This document shows, one piece after another, positions 24,060 to 32,924 of a stretch of DNA of 64,000 nucleotides. The first letter of the stretch is position 1; every line of letters begins with the position of its first letter. Source of the stretch: Neorhizobium petrolearium (GTDB lineage Bacteria > Pseudomonadota > Alphaproteobacteria > Rhizobiales > Rhizobiaceae); assembly GCF_017873175.1 (NCBI RefSeq), contig NZ_JAGGJW010000013.1:124001-188000 (forward strand), written 5' to 3'. The notes below the pieces were generated by a model, which saw only the letters and a list, made by a program, of their open reading frames with translations, had not been told where the DNA came from and searched no databases. Made by a program: the position numbers and the translations under genes.

Positions 24060-24871
24060 GATCGGCAGAAATGACCGCCGCACCGGCGGAAACCCGGCAG
24101 ATTTCCCTTTCCTTCTTGCGGCCGTCACGCTCGACGGTGGTTGGCCTCGTTGCGGTTCTCCTGTTCCTCATCCTGTGGCAGATAGCGCCCTCCATGGGGT
24201 GGGTGAACGGTCGCTTCACCAGCAGGCCAACGGAAGTTTTCTTCGCGGCGCTCGATATCTTCCGGAACGATAGTTTTCTTTATCATGCCCGCATCAGCCT
24301 GACTGAGTTCGTTGCCGGTTTCGCGTTGGCGATCGTCGTCTCCATCCCGCTCGGCGTGCTTCTCGGCACATCGAAGATCGCCCGTTATCTGATCGATCCG
24401 CCGCTGATGGCGCTTTATATCGCGCCGACGCTGGTGCTGCTGCCTATCCTTGTCATCTGGCTCGGCATCGACATGGCGCCGAAGATCGCCGTGGTTTTCC
24501 TGGGCGCAGTCTTTCCAATCGTGCTGAACACCATGGCGGGCATGAGCGAGGCCGATTCGCGGCTCCTTCGTATGGCGCGTTCGTTCGGGGCTTCAAGGTT
24601 CGACATTTTCACCCGCGTTCTGGTGCCAGGTTCGTTGCCGGCACTGCTGACGGGCATCCGGCTGGCAGTTGGTCGCGCCGTACTTGGCGTTGTCGTCGGC
24701 GAGCTTTTCGTGTCGCAGGCCGGCATCGGCTATCAGCTCAATCTCTACGGTCAGGCTATGCGCATCGACCGCCTGCTGGTCTATGCGCTGATCGTCAGCG
24801 CCTTCGGCTACACGCTGACCATCATGGTCCGCTCGGTGGAAAACAAGATTCGCGACTGGAGATCGAAATGA
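24056..24871 (+). CDS. ABC transporter permease, SsuC/TauC-like (first)
   Basis: A 271-residue inner membrane permease with about six helices. The EAA loop sits near residues 165-195 (ADSRLLRMARSFGASRFDIF). It overlaps the ATPase and the second permease by 4 bases on either side. A heterodimeric permease pair is unusual for SsuC/TauC types, which often use one gene, but it occurs in this class. Confidence 0.85.
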   Translation: MRSAEMTAAPAETRQISLSFLRPSRSTVVGLVAVLLFLILWQIAPSMGWVNGRFTSRPTEVFFAALDIFRNDSFLYHARISLTEFVAGFALAIVVSIPLGVLLGTSKIARYLIDPPLMALYIAPTLVLLPILVIWLGIDMAPKIAVVFLGAVFPIVLNTMAGMSEADSRLLRMARSFGASRFDIFTRVLVPGSLPALLTGIRLAVGRAVLGVVVGELFVSQAGIGYQLNLYGQAMRIDRLLVYALIVSAFGYTLTIMVRSVENKIRDWRSK

Positions 24872-25644
24872 TCGAGCTCTTTTATCGCCGCCAGGCGTTG
24901 TTCCTCGGGACTCTGTCCATGATCGGCATCGTTGTCCTGTGGCAGATCGCTGTTGACGGAGGGTTCATCAATCCGTTCTTCATCTCGACGCCGAGTCAGG
25001 TTTGGGCGGAGTTCATCGTTCAGTTCGAGGACGGTCAGGTCGCCGCTAATGTCAGCGCAACGCTCTATTGCTTCGCGTGGTCGATGGGGCTCGCGACCGT
25101 GGCAGGTATCTTGCTCGGCATGCTGGCCGGCTGGTTCCCGGATGTAGAGGCGGCACTCGAACCTTTCATCTGGTTCAAATATTCAGCTCCCACCGTCGCC
25201 TTCTATCCGCTCTTCGTGGCTTGGCTTGGCTACGGCACGCCGACGATCATTGCGATCGCCTTTCTCTTCGCGTTGACGCCGATCTATGCCAACACCCTGT
25301 CGGGTATCAAGAATACCGACCGCGACCTTGCCAAGGCCGCCCGTTCCTTCGGGGCGAAACCGTTCGACATCTTCCTGCGGGTCGCGTTGCCGGGTTCGGT
25401 GCCGGTGATGATGGCCGGTCTTCGCCTCGGCGTTGGCCGCGCGCTGACGGGCGTTGTGGTGGCCGAGCTCTTCGGCGCCAATGCCGGGCTTGGTTATGCA
25501 ATCACCTATTACGGTCAGCTCATGCAGACAGCCAAGATGATGGTGTCGATCGTCATCGTCATACTGCTCGGCGTCATCCTGACCCAGATCCTGTCGTTCA
25601 TGGAATCCAAGACTGACTCCTGGCGGGTCGATAGCGGCCGCTGA
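24868..25644 (+). CDS. ABC transporter permease, SsuC/TauC-like (second)
   Basis: A 258-residue permease homologous to the preceding one. Its EAA loop reads TDRDLAKAARSFGAKPFDIF and is followed by RVALPGSVPVMMAGLRLGVG. It starts on the ATGA overlap with permease one and ends 18 bases before the amidohydrolase gene. It completes a four-gene importer. Confidence 0.85.
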   Translation: MIELFYRRQALFLGTLSMIGIVVLWQIAVDGGFINPFFISTPSQVWAEFIVQFEDGQVAANVSATLYCFAWSMGLATVAGILLGMLAGWFPDVEAALEPFIWFKYSAPTVAFYPLFVAWLGYGTPTIIAIAFLFALTPIYANTLSGIKNTDRDLAKAARSFGAKPFDIFLRVALPGSVPVMMAGLRLGVGRALTGVVVAELFGANAGLGYAITYYGQLMQTAKMMVSIVIVILLGVILTQILSFMESKTDSWRVDSGR

Positions 25645-25662
25645 AAACTTGAGGTTAGTGTC

Positions 25663-26673
25663 ATGAAGATCATCGATTCCCATTTCCACTGGTGGCCGCG
25701 GTCGATTTTCGAGCCGCTTCTTAAGCGCGAAGGCTATCCGAAGGCCGTCGTGAATGCGCGTGGTGGTTATACCTACCACGGTGCCAACGGCCGGCGCGGG
25801 ACGGTGGCGAGCTGGAAAGAGTGGTTCGACCTCGATGAAGAGCTCGCCTATATGGATAGCCTCGGCCACGACATTTCCGTCGTCTGCTCAATCGGTCCGC
25901 TATCGGTCTATTTCTCCGAGCTGCCAGTCGAGGAGGGGCGTGATGCTGCGCTCGCCTGGAACGAGGAAATGGCTTGGGCGCAACGGCGCTATCCGGGTCG
26001 TGTCTGGGCGTCCGCTGCCGTGCCGCTGGTCGATACCAGGGTAGCGATCGACGTGCTGGACGATGCCGTTAACCGGCTCGGACTGATGGGCATCAACCTG
26101 CCGGGGAGCGTCGGCAAGGAAGGCATGATCGATGACGAACGGCTGGAGCCCTTCTACAGCAGAGTCGAAGAACTCGGCCTGCCGATATTCCTGCACCCGA
26201 CCGATGCGGTCTTCGCCGACTTCCTGCAGGGATATAACGATGCGTTGCATCTGAGCCTGGGCCGCGTGATGGAGGTGAGCGCTGCGGCCTCGCGTCTCAT
26301 CCTCTCCGGCATGATGGAACGGCATCCGAGCCTCAAGATCGTCATGTCGCATACGGGCGGTGCGCTGCCCTATCAGTCAGGCCGCATGGACAAGAATTCC
26401 AGGACCGCCGGCCTGCCCAAGCCTGTCAGCCATTATCTGCACCGCATGTTCACCGATACCGTCTCGCCGCACTCGGCGGGCATGAAGTTTGCGATCGAAT
26501 ATTTCGGCGCGGATAACGTCATGTACGGCACCGATTATCCCTGCTGGGATCCGGCCGTCTGTCTGAAGCTGCTCGACGAGATAGAAATGACGCCGGCGGT
26601 GAAGCAGAAGATTTTCCACGACAATGCGGTGCGTATCCTCGGACTGAAGATGCCGGCTGCGGCTGCCGCCTGA
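25663..26673 (+). CDS. Amidohydrolase 2 / ACMSD-like hydrolase or decarboxylase
   Basis: A 336-residue TIM-barrel protein with the full metal set of the ACMSD family: H7 and H9 (DSHFHWWP), H178 (FLHPTDA), H230 (MSHTGGA) and D291 (GTDYPCWD). It differs from the homologue at 10404, whose second N-terminal His is Trp. Family reactions include aromatic decarboxylation, lactone hydrolysis and oxalomesaconate hydration (LigJ). It follows the ABC importer by 18 bases, so it belongs to the hyuAB operon. The substrate is unknown. Confidence 0.82.
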   Translation: MKIIDSHFHWWPRSIFEPLLKREGYPKAVVNARGGYTYHGANGRRGTVASWKEWFDLDEELAYMDSLGHDISVVCSIGPLSVYFSELPVEEGRDAALAWNEEMAWAQRRYPGRVWASAAVPLVDTRVAIDVLDDAVNRLGLMGINLPGSVGKEGMIDDERLEPFYSRVEELGLPIFLHPTDAVFADFLQGYNDALHLSLGRVMEVSAAASRLILSGMMERHPSLKIVMSHTGGALPYQSGRMDKNSRTAGLPKPVSHYLHRMFTDTVSPHSAGMKFAIEYFGADNVMYGTDYPCWDPAVCLKLLDEIEMTPAVKQKIFHDNAVRILGLKMPAAAAA

Positions 26674-26742
26674 TTGCATTTCTGCACATGATCTGTTCGT
26701 CATTGAACATGGACCGGATGGCGAGCTCATCGTAAGTTGCCT

Positions 26743-26765
26743 CAGACCGCCGGGAGGGCGGTCTG
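26743..26765 (+). repeat. Strong hairpin just before the SDR ribosome site
   Basis: CAGACCGCC (26743-26751) and GGCGGTCTG (26757-26765) form a perfect 9-bp stem with a 5-base loop. It ends within the GGAGGAGC ribosome site of the SDR gene, so it could limit its translation or mark a partial terminator after the amidohydrolase. Confidence 0.5.
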
Positions 26766-26776
26766 GAGGAGCATTT

Positions 26777-27583
26777 ATGGATCGCATGAAGAATAAGGTC
26801 GTTCTCGTGTTCGGCGCCGGCTCGGCCGGTCCGGGTTTCGGGAACGGCAAGGCTGCGGCCGTCGCCTATGCCCGCGAGGGAGGCAGCGTCGTCTGCGTCG
26901 ACGTCAATCTCGATGCTGCGAAGAATACGCTCGACGTCATCGAATCCGAGAGTGGGACGGGCCTGGCACTGGCCGCCGATGTCACCAAATCCGCCGACAT
27001 CGCGGCCGTCGTCGAGAAAACCATGGAACGCTTCGGGCGTATCGACGTGCTGCACAACAATGTCGGCATCAATGCGCCGGGCGGTGCTGCGGAGGCCACC
27101 GAGGAGAGCTGGCGGCGGGTGATGGACGTCAATCTCACCAGCGCATTTCTCACCTGCAAGGCAGTTCTGCCGATCATGGAGCGCCAGAGAAACGGGGCGA
27201 TCATCAATATTTCGTCGCTCGCTTCCATCCGGTGGACCGGATATCCCTACGTTTCATATTATGCATCGAAGGCGGCGCTCAATCATTTCACCCGCGCGGT
27301 CGCGGTCGAATATGCCGCCAAGGGCATCCGAGCCAATGCCATCCTGCCGGGGGTTATGGATACGCCGCATATCCAGAAGCAGATCAGCGGTTACTATGGT
27401 TCGACTGAGGAGATGAAAGCGAAAAGAGATGCGCTTTCACCGATGAAGCGGCAGGGAGACGGCTGGGACATCGCCTGGGCATCGGTTTTCCTGGCTTCCG
27501 ATGAAGCTAAATATATTACCGGCATCGAGCTGCCGGTTGATGGCGGGTTGCATATCACGGTTTCCGGGAGTGTAAACTTCTAA
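26777..27583 (+). CDS. Short-chain dehydrogenase/reductase (SDR)
   Basis: A 268-residue classical SDR. The cofactor loop FGAGSAGPGFGNGKA is longer than the usual TGxxxGIG. An acidic D at the end of beta-2 (VCVDVNLD) favours NAD. NNVG, the Ser of NISSLAS and the YVSYYASK motif give the catalytic Asn-Ser-Tyr-Lys set. GGAGGAGCATTT precedes the ATG at 26777. It lies 103 bases after the amidohydrolase and before a 284-bp gap with operator-like palindromes, so it is probably the last gene of the hyuAB transcript. Substrate unknown. Confidence 0.83.
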   Translation: MDRMKNKVVLVFGAGSAGPGFGNGKAAAVAYAREGGSVVCVDVNLDAAKNTLDVIESESGTGLALAADVTKSADIAAVVEKTMERFGRIDVLHNNVGINAPGGAAEATEESWRRVMDVNLTSAFLTCKAVLPIMERQRNGAIINISSLASIRWTGYPYVSYYASKAALNHFTRAVAVEYAAKGIRANAILPGVMDTPHIQKQISGYYGSTEEMKAKRDALSPMKRQGDGWDIAWASVFLASDEAKYITGIELPVDGGLHITVSGSVNF

Positions 27584-27597
27584 GGGTCATTGAACAT

Positions 27598-27610
27598 TCC
27601 ACAATGTGGA
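27598..27610. promoter_or_regulatory. Palindrome TCCACAATGTGGA, candidate operator
   Basis: A 13-bp exact dyad around a central A, in the 284-bp gap before the TRAP genes. The bases just before it (GTCATTGAACAT at 27586) repeat a stretch at 26699-26710 upstream of the SDR gene, which suggests a shared regulator. The candidate is the IclR protein encoded at 30857. Confidence 0.4.
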
Positions 27611-27700
27611 TCGATTCGGCAAATTTTTCATTGCCCGGGCGTTTTTGGACTTGCCTAAATTCGATGGGTTACGCACACTCCCATAATCCGAAGAGGATTG

Positions 27701-27719
27701 TGATCCATAGTATGGATCA
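27701..27719. promoter_or_regulatory. Palindrome TGATCCATAGTATGGATCA, candidate operator
   Basis: A 19-bp perfect inverted repeat around a central G, 149 bases before the TRAP transporter start. Its length and symmetry are typical of a dimeric repressor site. The IclR gene at the end of the TRAP operon is the nearest candidate regulator. Confidence 0.55.
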
Positions 27720-27867
27720 GGGCGGATGGCTGGAGGAGCCTGCCGTCGGGAGGAAAGGGGCGAATCATCGGGGAGGATGTATTCGTCTATTGCGGCAGAG
27801 ACTGCGATCATTCCGGAGCTAAGTCCTTCAGCCTGCGCGATCAGCGCGCAGCAGAGGAGGATGACGC

Positions 27868-29754
27868 GTGACAGCAGCCCATAACACGATTGAGCCCATG
27901 GACGAGGCGTCGTTGCTCGCGGGCCTCGAAGGCGTCGCGCCTCAGCAGACCGGTTCCGCCTGGATGCGGCCCGTCGAGGCGATTGCTGCGGTTTTGCTCG
28001 TCGTGATCATCGCGCTGCTTCTGGCCGGCGTTATTTCCCGTTACATTTTCTCCTTTCCCATTATCTGGATCGATGAGGTTGCGTCGATCTCCTTCCTCTG
28101 GCTTGCGATGCTGGGTGCGGCGATGGCAGTCGATCGCAGCGAACATCTGAGGCTGACGCTTTTTGTCGGTATGCTGCCGGAGAGGGTGCAGGCTTTGGCA
28201 GGTACTTTCACCATGCTGCTGGTGGCTGTTTTTCTGGGTGCCATGCTGCGACCGGCCTATGAATATGCGATCGAGGAATCCTTTATCACCTCGGCAGCGC
28301 TCAACATCCCGATGAGCTATCGCGCAGCCGCGCTGCCGGTTGGCGTGGCGCTGATGCTGGTTCTGGCGCTCGCCAATGCGTTCAAAGGCTCCAGCATCAG
28401 GCAGATCGCCGTTTCCGTCGTGGTCATTGCCGCCGTGACCGGTCTGCTCTGGCTGATCGGTCCTAGTCTCAGAGAGATCGGCAACTGGAATATCCCGATC
28501 TTCCTTGTCGGGTTGGTGGCGCTGTTCCTGGTGCTCGGCGTACCGATCGCCTTCTGCTTCGGGCTCGGGACGTTGGCCTTCCTCGCATTCACCACCTCCG
28601 TGCCGGTTTTCGTGATGATCGGTCGTATAGACGAGGGCATGTCGAGTATCATCCTGTTGTCGGTGCCGATCTTCGTGCTGCTCGGCTGCATTCTCGATGC
28701 GACGGGCATGGGCAAAGCGATCGTCGAATTCCTGGCCTCATTGCTCGGCCATGTGCGGGCCGGCATGTCCTATGTGCTGCTCGGTTCGCTCTTTCTGGTT
28801 TCCGGTATTTCCGGCTCGAAGGTATCCGACATGGCGACCGTCGCGCCGGCGCTCTTTCCGGAAATGAAACGTCGTGGCCACAAGCCGCCGGAAATGATAG
28901 CGCTTCTGGCGACGGGCGCTGCGATGGCGGAAACTGTGCCGCCTTCGATCGTGCTGATCGTGCTGGGGTCCGCAGCCGGCGTCTCGATTGCCGGGCTCTT
29001 CACCTCCGGTTTCGCGATCGCCATGGTGCTGTTGCTGGTGCTTGCGGTGCTGGCGCGTTGGAAATCCAGACATGAAGCCATGGAAGGCGTGCGCCGGGCG
29101 CCGTTTACCGTCATCAAGAAGACACTGATGGTTGCTGCGCCGGCACTTGTCCTGCCCTTCCTGATCCGCACCGCCGTCGGCGAGGGTATTGCGACTGCGA
29201 CCGAAGTTTCGACGATAGCGGTGCTCTATGCGATGATCATCGGCATGGTGCTTTACGGTGGTATCAGCCGAAAGCGGCTCTATGGAATGCTGGTGGAAAC
29301 GGCGGCACTTTCCGGCGCGATCCTGATGATCCTGGGCGCTGCTTCCGCCATGGCCTGGGCTCTGACCCAGACGGGTTTTGCCGCGCAGCTGGTGGAAGCC
29401 GTTCGGGGACTTCCGGGCGGCTGGATGACATTCATGGGTGTTTCCATCCTGATCTTCATGGTGCTCGGCTGTGTGCTGGAAGGTCTTCCGGCGATTGTGC
29501 TGATGGCGCCCATCATGTTCCCGGTCGCCCGCTCGCTCGGGATCAACGATATCCATTATTCCATGGTGGTCGTGACGGCGATGAATATCGGCCTTATGAC
29601 CCCGCCGATCGGCATTGGTTTCTATATCGCCTGCAAGATCGGCAATGTTTCGCCGGATGAGGCCATGAAGGCCATCTGGCCCTATATCGGCGCACTGATG
29701 ATCGGCCTCCTGGTGATCGCAGCCGTGCCCACCTTCTCGACGGTTTTCCTCTGA
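27868..29754 (+). CDS. TRAP transporter permease, fused DctQ-DctM
   Basis: A 628-residue inner membrane protein joining the small DctQ domain (about residues 30-180, four helices, with the SRYIFSFPIIWIDEVASI signature) and the large DctM domain (about 195-625, twelve helices, with GCILDATGMGKAIVEF, GSKVSDMATVAPALFPEMKR and ETVPPSIVLIVLGSAAG). Such fusions are known but less common than separate genes. Start GTG at 27868 with GAGGAGGATGAC. With the DctP protein following, it is a complete Na+- or H+-driven importer for carboxylates. Confidence 0.88.
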   Translation: MTAAHNTIEPMDEASLLAGLEGVAPQQTGSAWMRPVEAIAAVLLVVIIALLLAGVISRYIFSFPIIWIDEVASISFLWLAMLGAAMAVDRSEHLRLTLFVGMLPERVQALAGTFTMLLVAVFLGAMLRPAYEYAIEESFITSAALNIPMSYRAAALPVGVALMLVLALANAFKGSSIRQIAVSVVVIAAVTGLLWLIGPSLREIGNWNIPIFLVGLVALFLVLGVPIAFCFGLGTLAFLAFTTSVPVFVMIGRIDEGMSSIILLSVPIFVLLGCILDATGMGKAIVEFLASLLGHVRAGMSYVLLGSLFLVSGISGSKVSDMATVAPALFPEMKRRGHKPPEMIALLATGAAMAETVPPSIVLIVLGSAAGVSIAGLFTSGFAIAMVLLLVLAVLARWKSRHEAMEGVRRAPFTVIKKTLMVAAPALVLPFLIRTAVGEGIATATEVSTIAVLYAMIIGMVLYGGISRKRLYGMLVETAALSGAILMILGAASAMAWALTQTGFAAQLVEAVRGLPGGWMTFMGVSILIFMVLGCVLEGLPAIVLMAPIMFPVARSLGINDIHYSMVVVTAMNIGLMTPPIGIGFYIACKIGNVSPDEAMKAIWPYIGALMIGLLVIAAVPTFSTVFL

Positions 29755-29801
29755 AGGCCGTGAGATCATAAACCCGGGAACTGAAATCGGAGGAGGATTT
29801 C

Positions 29802-30821
29802 ATGAACGTCAACCGCAGAACGCTTCTTCTAGGCGCCGCCACGACCGGCCTCGCCACGACCTTTTCGATCCGCACGCGTCCAGCCAATGCAGCCGAATTC
29901 ACTTATAAATTCGCCAACAACCAGGCGCTGACCCATCCGATGAATATCCGCGCCAAGGAGGCCGTCACGAAGATCCAGGAGGAGAGCGGCGGTCGTATGG
30001 CGATCAATATCTTCCCGTCGAGCCAGCTTGGTGCTGATACGGACATGTTGAACCAGGTTCGATCCGGCGGCGTCGAAATGTTCAGCCTTTCGCCGATCAT
30101 CCTCTCTACACTCGTTCCGAATGCATCGCTCAACGGCGTCGGCTTCGCTTTCCCCAGCTACGATCAGGTCTGGCCGGCCATGGACGGAGAGCTCGGCAAG
30201 TATGTACGTGGCGAGATCGAAAAGAAGGGGCTGCTGACGCTCGAAAAAATCTGGGACAACGGCTTCCGCCAGATCACCTCATCCAAGGGGCCGATCGAAA
30301 CGCCGAAGGATCTCGAAGGCTTCAAGATTCGCGTGCCGGTGAGCCCTCTCTGGACTTCGATGTTCACGGCCTTCGGCTCGGCGCCCGCGTCCATCAACTT
30401 CGCCGAAACCTATACCGCACTGCAGACCGGCATCGTCGACGGCCAAGAAAACCCGCTCGCGATTCTGACGACGGCAAAGCTCTACGAAGTGCAGAAATAC
30501 GTCTCGATGACGAACCATATGTGGGACGGTTTCTGGATCCTGCTGAATCGTCGCGCGTGGCAATCCTTGCCTGAAGACCTACAGGATATTGTTGCCAAGC
30601 ATTTCAACGCCGCTGCCGAGTTGCAGCGCAAGGATGTCATGGGCCTCAACGCCACGGTCCAGGCGGAATTGGAAGGCAAGGGCATGAAGTTCAACAAGCC
30701 GGACGGCGCTCTCTTCCAAGAGAAACTGCGCAGCGCGAACTTCTACAAGGACTGGAAGGCTAAATACGGCGATGAAGCCTGGGCAATCCTCGAAAAGGCT
30801 ATCGGCAAGTCGTTGAGCTGA
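29802..30821 (+). CDS. TRAP transporter substrate-binding protein (DctP family)
   Basis: A 339-residue periplasmic receptor with a Tat-like N-terminus (NRRTLLLGAATTG) and an A-x-A cleavage site near residue 30. Conserved features are KFANNQALTHPMNIRAKEAV, GLKIRVP-type FKIRVPVSP near residue 165 (the Arg that binds the ligand carboxylate), and TYTALQTGIVDGQENP. It follows the fused permease by 47 bases. The ligand is probably an organic or aromatic acid used by the downstream CoA ligase and thiolase. Confidence 0.87.
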   Translation: MNVNRRTLLLGAATTGLATTFSIRTRPANAAEFTYKFANNQALTHPMNIRAKEAVTKIQEESGGRMAINIFPSSQLGADTDMLNQVRSGGVEMFSLSPIILSTLVPNASLNGVGFAFPSYDQVWPAMDGELGKYVRGEIEKKGLLTLEKIWDNGFRQITSSKGPIETPKDLEGFKIRVPVSPLWTSMFTAFGSAPASINFAETYTALQTGIVDGQENPLAILTTAKLYEVQKYVSMTNHMWDGFWILLNRRAWQSLPEDLQDIVAKHFNAAAELQRKDVMGLNATVQAELEGKGMKFNKPDGALFQEKLRSANFYKDWKAKYGDEAWAILEKAIGKSLS

Positions 30822-30856
30822 TTGGTGTTCGCCGCGATATGGGAGAGAAGCGGTCG

Positions 30857-31738
30857 ATGGAGAAAATGATCGAAAACCTATCCGGTCTTCGGCATGAAGT
30901 CGCTTCCGGTTCCGGCGCGCAGGCGGTGGAGCGGGCATTACAGCTTCTCTCCATCGTCGGGCGCGGGGCAGAAAAGGGAGTCGCCTTAAGTGACGTCGTT
31001 GCCGACAGCGGTCTCAACAAACCAACTGCCCGGCGCCTTCTCATGGCGTTGATGCGGTCCCGCCTCCTTGAGCAGGATGAGCTTAGCCGCCGTTATTATC
31101 TCGGCGGGGAACTCTATGTGCTCGGCATGCTGGCCTCACGCCGGCATGGTCTGCTGGAAATGGCAGGCGAAAGCCTGAAACGGCTTTCCGGACTGTCTGC
31201 GGATACGAGCTTTGTCTCGATGCGCCGGGACGACTATGCCGTCTGCCTGCATCGTGAAGAGGGCACGTATCCGGTACGTACCCACGCGTTGCTGACCGGC
31301 GACCAGAATCCGCTTGGGATCGGTGCCGGCTCGCTCGCCATGCTGGCGGCTCTGCCGGATTCGGAAGTGGAGGCGATAATCAGCAGGATCGAAAGCGTTA
31401 TCGCGGTCCAGTATCCGGGATACTCGCCGGAGACCATACGCGAAGACGTCGCCCGCACGCGGGAATCTGGCTATGCATTGAACCCGGGTCGGGTGATCGC
31501 CAATTCCTGGGGTATCGGCATGGCGATCCTGCTGCCGGACGGGCGGCTTGCCGGCGCTTTGTCGATTGCGGCGATCGACAGCCGCATGGGTGAGGAGCGC
31601 CAGAAGGAACTTGCCGGGTTGCTGCGGCAGGAAGTGGAACGGGTGCAGAGCAAGCTGCGGACGCTCTTCAGTTCGCAGAAGCCCGCGACGCAAATCGTGC
31701 GGCAACCGGCGCGGCCCCGAACGCCAGAGCGTGTTTGA
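30857..31738 (+). CDS. IclR-family transcriptional regulator (second)
   Basis: A 293-residue IclR protein from the ATG at 30857, preceded by GGGAGAGAAG. An ATG 18 bases upstream has no ribosome site. The HTH lies near residues 20-85 (ALSDVVADSGLNKPTARRLL). The effector domain extends to about 265, with GAGSLAMLAALPDSE and GIGMAILLPDGRLAGAL. A basic, Pro-rich tail ends the protein. It sits between the DctP and thiolase genes on the same strand, so it is co-transcribed with what it likely regulates. The palindromes at 27598 and 27701 are candidate targets. Confidence 0.85.
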   Translation: MEKMIENLSGLRHEVASGSGAQAVERALQLLSIVGRGAEKGVALSDVVADSGLNKPTARRLLMALMRSRLLEQDELSRRYYLGGELYVLGMLASRRHGLLEMAGESLKRLSGLSADTSFVSMRRDDYAVCLHREEGTYPVRTHALLTGDQNPLGIGAGSLAMLAALPDSEVEAIISRIESVIAVQYPGYSPETIREDVARTRESGYALNPGRVIANSWGIGMAILLPDGRLAGALSIAAIDSRMGEERQKELAGLLRQEVERVQSKLRTLFSSQKPATQIVRQPARPRTPERV

Positions 31739-31754
31739 AACGAAGGAGAAGGTC

Positions 31755-32924
31755 ATGTCTGGAGCACAGATTGTCGGTTGGGCGCATTCGAAATTCGGCA
31801 AGTCAGAGGCCGGCTCGACCCGGGAACTGATGGCTGAGGTGATTAATCCGGCTTTGGAGCATGCCGGCATTATGGCAGGCGATATCGACGGGATTTTTGT
31901 CGGCGTTTTCAACAACGGCTTTTCGAAGCAGGATTTCCAGGGCGCGCTGGTGGCGATGGCCGCCGACGGCCTCGATCACGTTCCAGCCGTACGCATGGAA
32001 AACGCCTGCGCGACGGGCTCGGCCGCGCTTTATTCGGCGCTTGATTTCATCGCTTCCGGGCGCGGCAGGATCGCGCTCGTCGTCGGTGCTGAAAAGATGA
32101 CGGCGCTACCGACAAAAGAGACAGGCGATATCCTGCTTTCAGCATCCTACCGCGAGGAGGAGGCAGATGTCGAAGGCGGTTTCGCAGGGCTCTTTGGCCG
32201 CATCGCGAGCCACTATTTCCAGCGATATGGCGACCGCTCGGAAGAACTTGCGATGATCGCGGCGAAGAACCATGCCAATGGCATGAAGAATCCCTATGCT
32301 CATATGCAGAAGGACTTTGGCTTCGATTTCTGCAACACGGTTTCCGACAAAAACCCCTATGTCGCGGCTCCACTCCGCCGGACCGACTGCTCGCTTGTGT
32401 CCGACGGAGCAGCAGCATTGGTGATCGCAGCACCGGAGGTTGCCGCCGGCATGAAGCGTGCGGTGGCCTTCAAGGCACGCAACCATGTGAACGACATCCT
32501 CGCCATGTCGCGGCGCGATCCGATCGCCTTCGAGGGCGCTCGCATGGCCTGGCAAAAATCGCTCGCCGAAGCAGGCCTCTCTCTCGATGATCTCAGTTTT
32601 GTCGAGACACATGACTGCTTTACCATTGCCGAGCTCATTGAGTACGAGGCGATGGGGCTTGCCAAACCCGGAGAGGGTTACCGCGTCATTCGCGAAGGCA
32701 TTACCCGCAAGGACGGCCGCCTGCCCGTCAATCCGTCCGGTGGGCTCAAATCGAAGGGGCATCCGATTGGAGCGACGGGTGTTTCCATGCACGTCATGGC
32801 GGCGATGCAGCTTTGCGGCGAGGCGGGCGAGATGCAGATACCGGGTGCGGCGCTCGCCGGCGTTTTCAACATGGGCGGCGCGGCGGTCGCCAACTATGTT
32901 TCCATCCTGGAGCGGACGAAATGA
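31755..32924 (+). CDS. Thiolase-like acyltransferase (SCP-x/lipid-transfer type)
   Basis: A 389-residue thiolase-fold protein from the ATG at 31755 after GAAGGAGAAGG. The nucleophile C85 lies in ENACATGSAA and H336 lies in KGHPIGATG. The second catalytic Cys of biosynthetic thiolases is absent, since the C-terminal loop reads FNMGGAAVAN. That places it with SCP-x and lipid-transfer-like thiolases, which often cut unusual or aromatic 3-ketoacyl-CoAs. Its stop overlaps the ligase start (ATGA), so ligase and thiolase probably act in one beta-oxidation-like sequence. Confidence 0.83.
   Translation: MSGAQIVGWAHSKFGKSEAGSTRELMAEVINPALEHAGIMAGDIDGIFVGVFNNGFSKQDFQGALVAMAADGLDHVPAVRMENACATGSAALYSALDFIASGRGRIALVVGAEKMTALPTKETGDILLSASYREEEADVEGGFAGLFGRIASHYFQRYGDRSEELAMIAAKNHANGMKNPYAHMQKDFGFDFCNTVSDKNPYVAAPLRRTDCSLVSDGAAALVIAAPEVAAGMKRAVAFKARNHVNDILAMSRRDPIAFEGARMAWQKSLAEAGLSLDDLSFVETHDCFTIAELIEYEAMGLAKPGEGYRVIREGITRKDGRLPVNPSGGLKSKGHPIGATGVSMHVMAAMQLCGEAGEMQIPGAALAGVFNMGGAAVANYVSILERTK

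Noticed and set aside
27604..27822. 72-codon plus-strand frame between the SDR and TRAP genes
   Set aside because: It overlaps both palindromic operator candidates, has no ribosome site and encodes a featureless peptide.
28738..29769. 343-codon minus-strand frame inside the TRAP permease gene
   Set aside because: The translation is rich in His, Arg and Gly with no domain, typical of the reverse strand of a membrane protein gene. The plus-strand DctM signature is clear.
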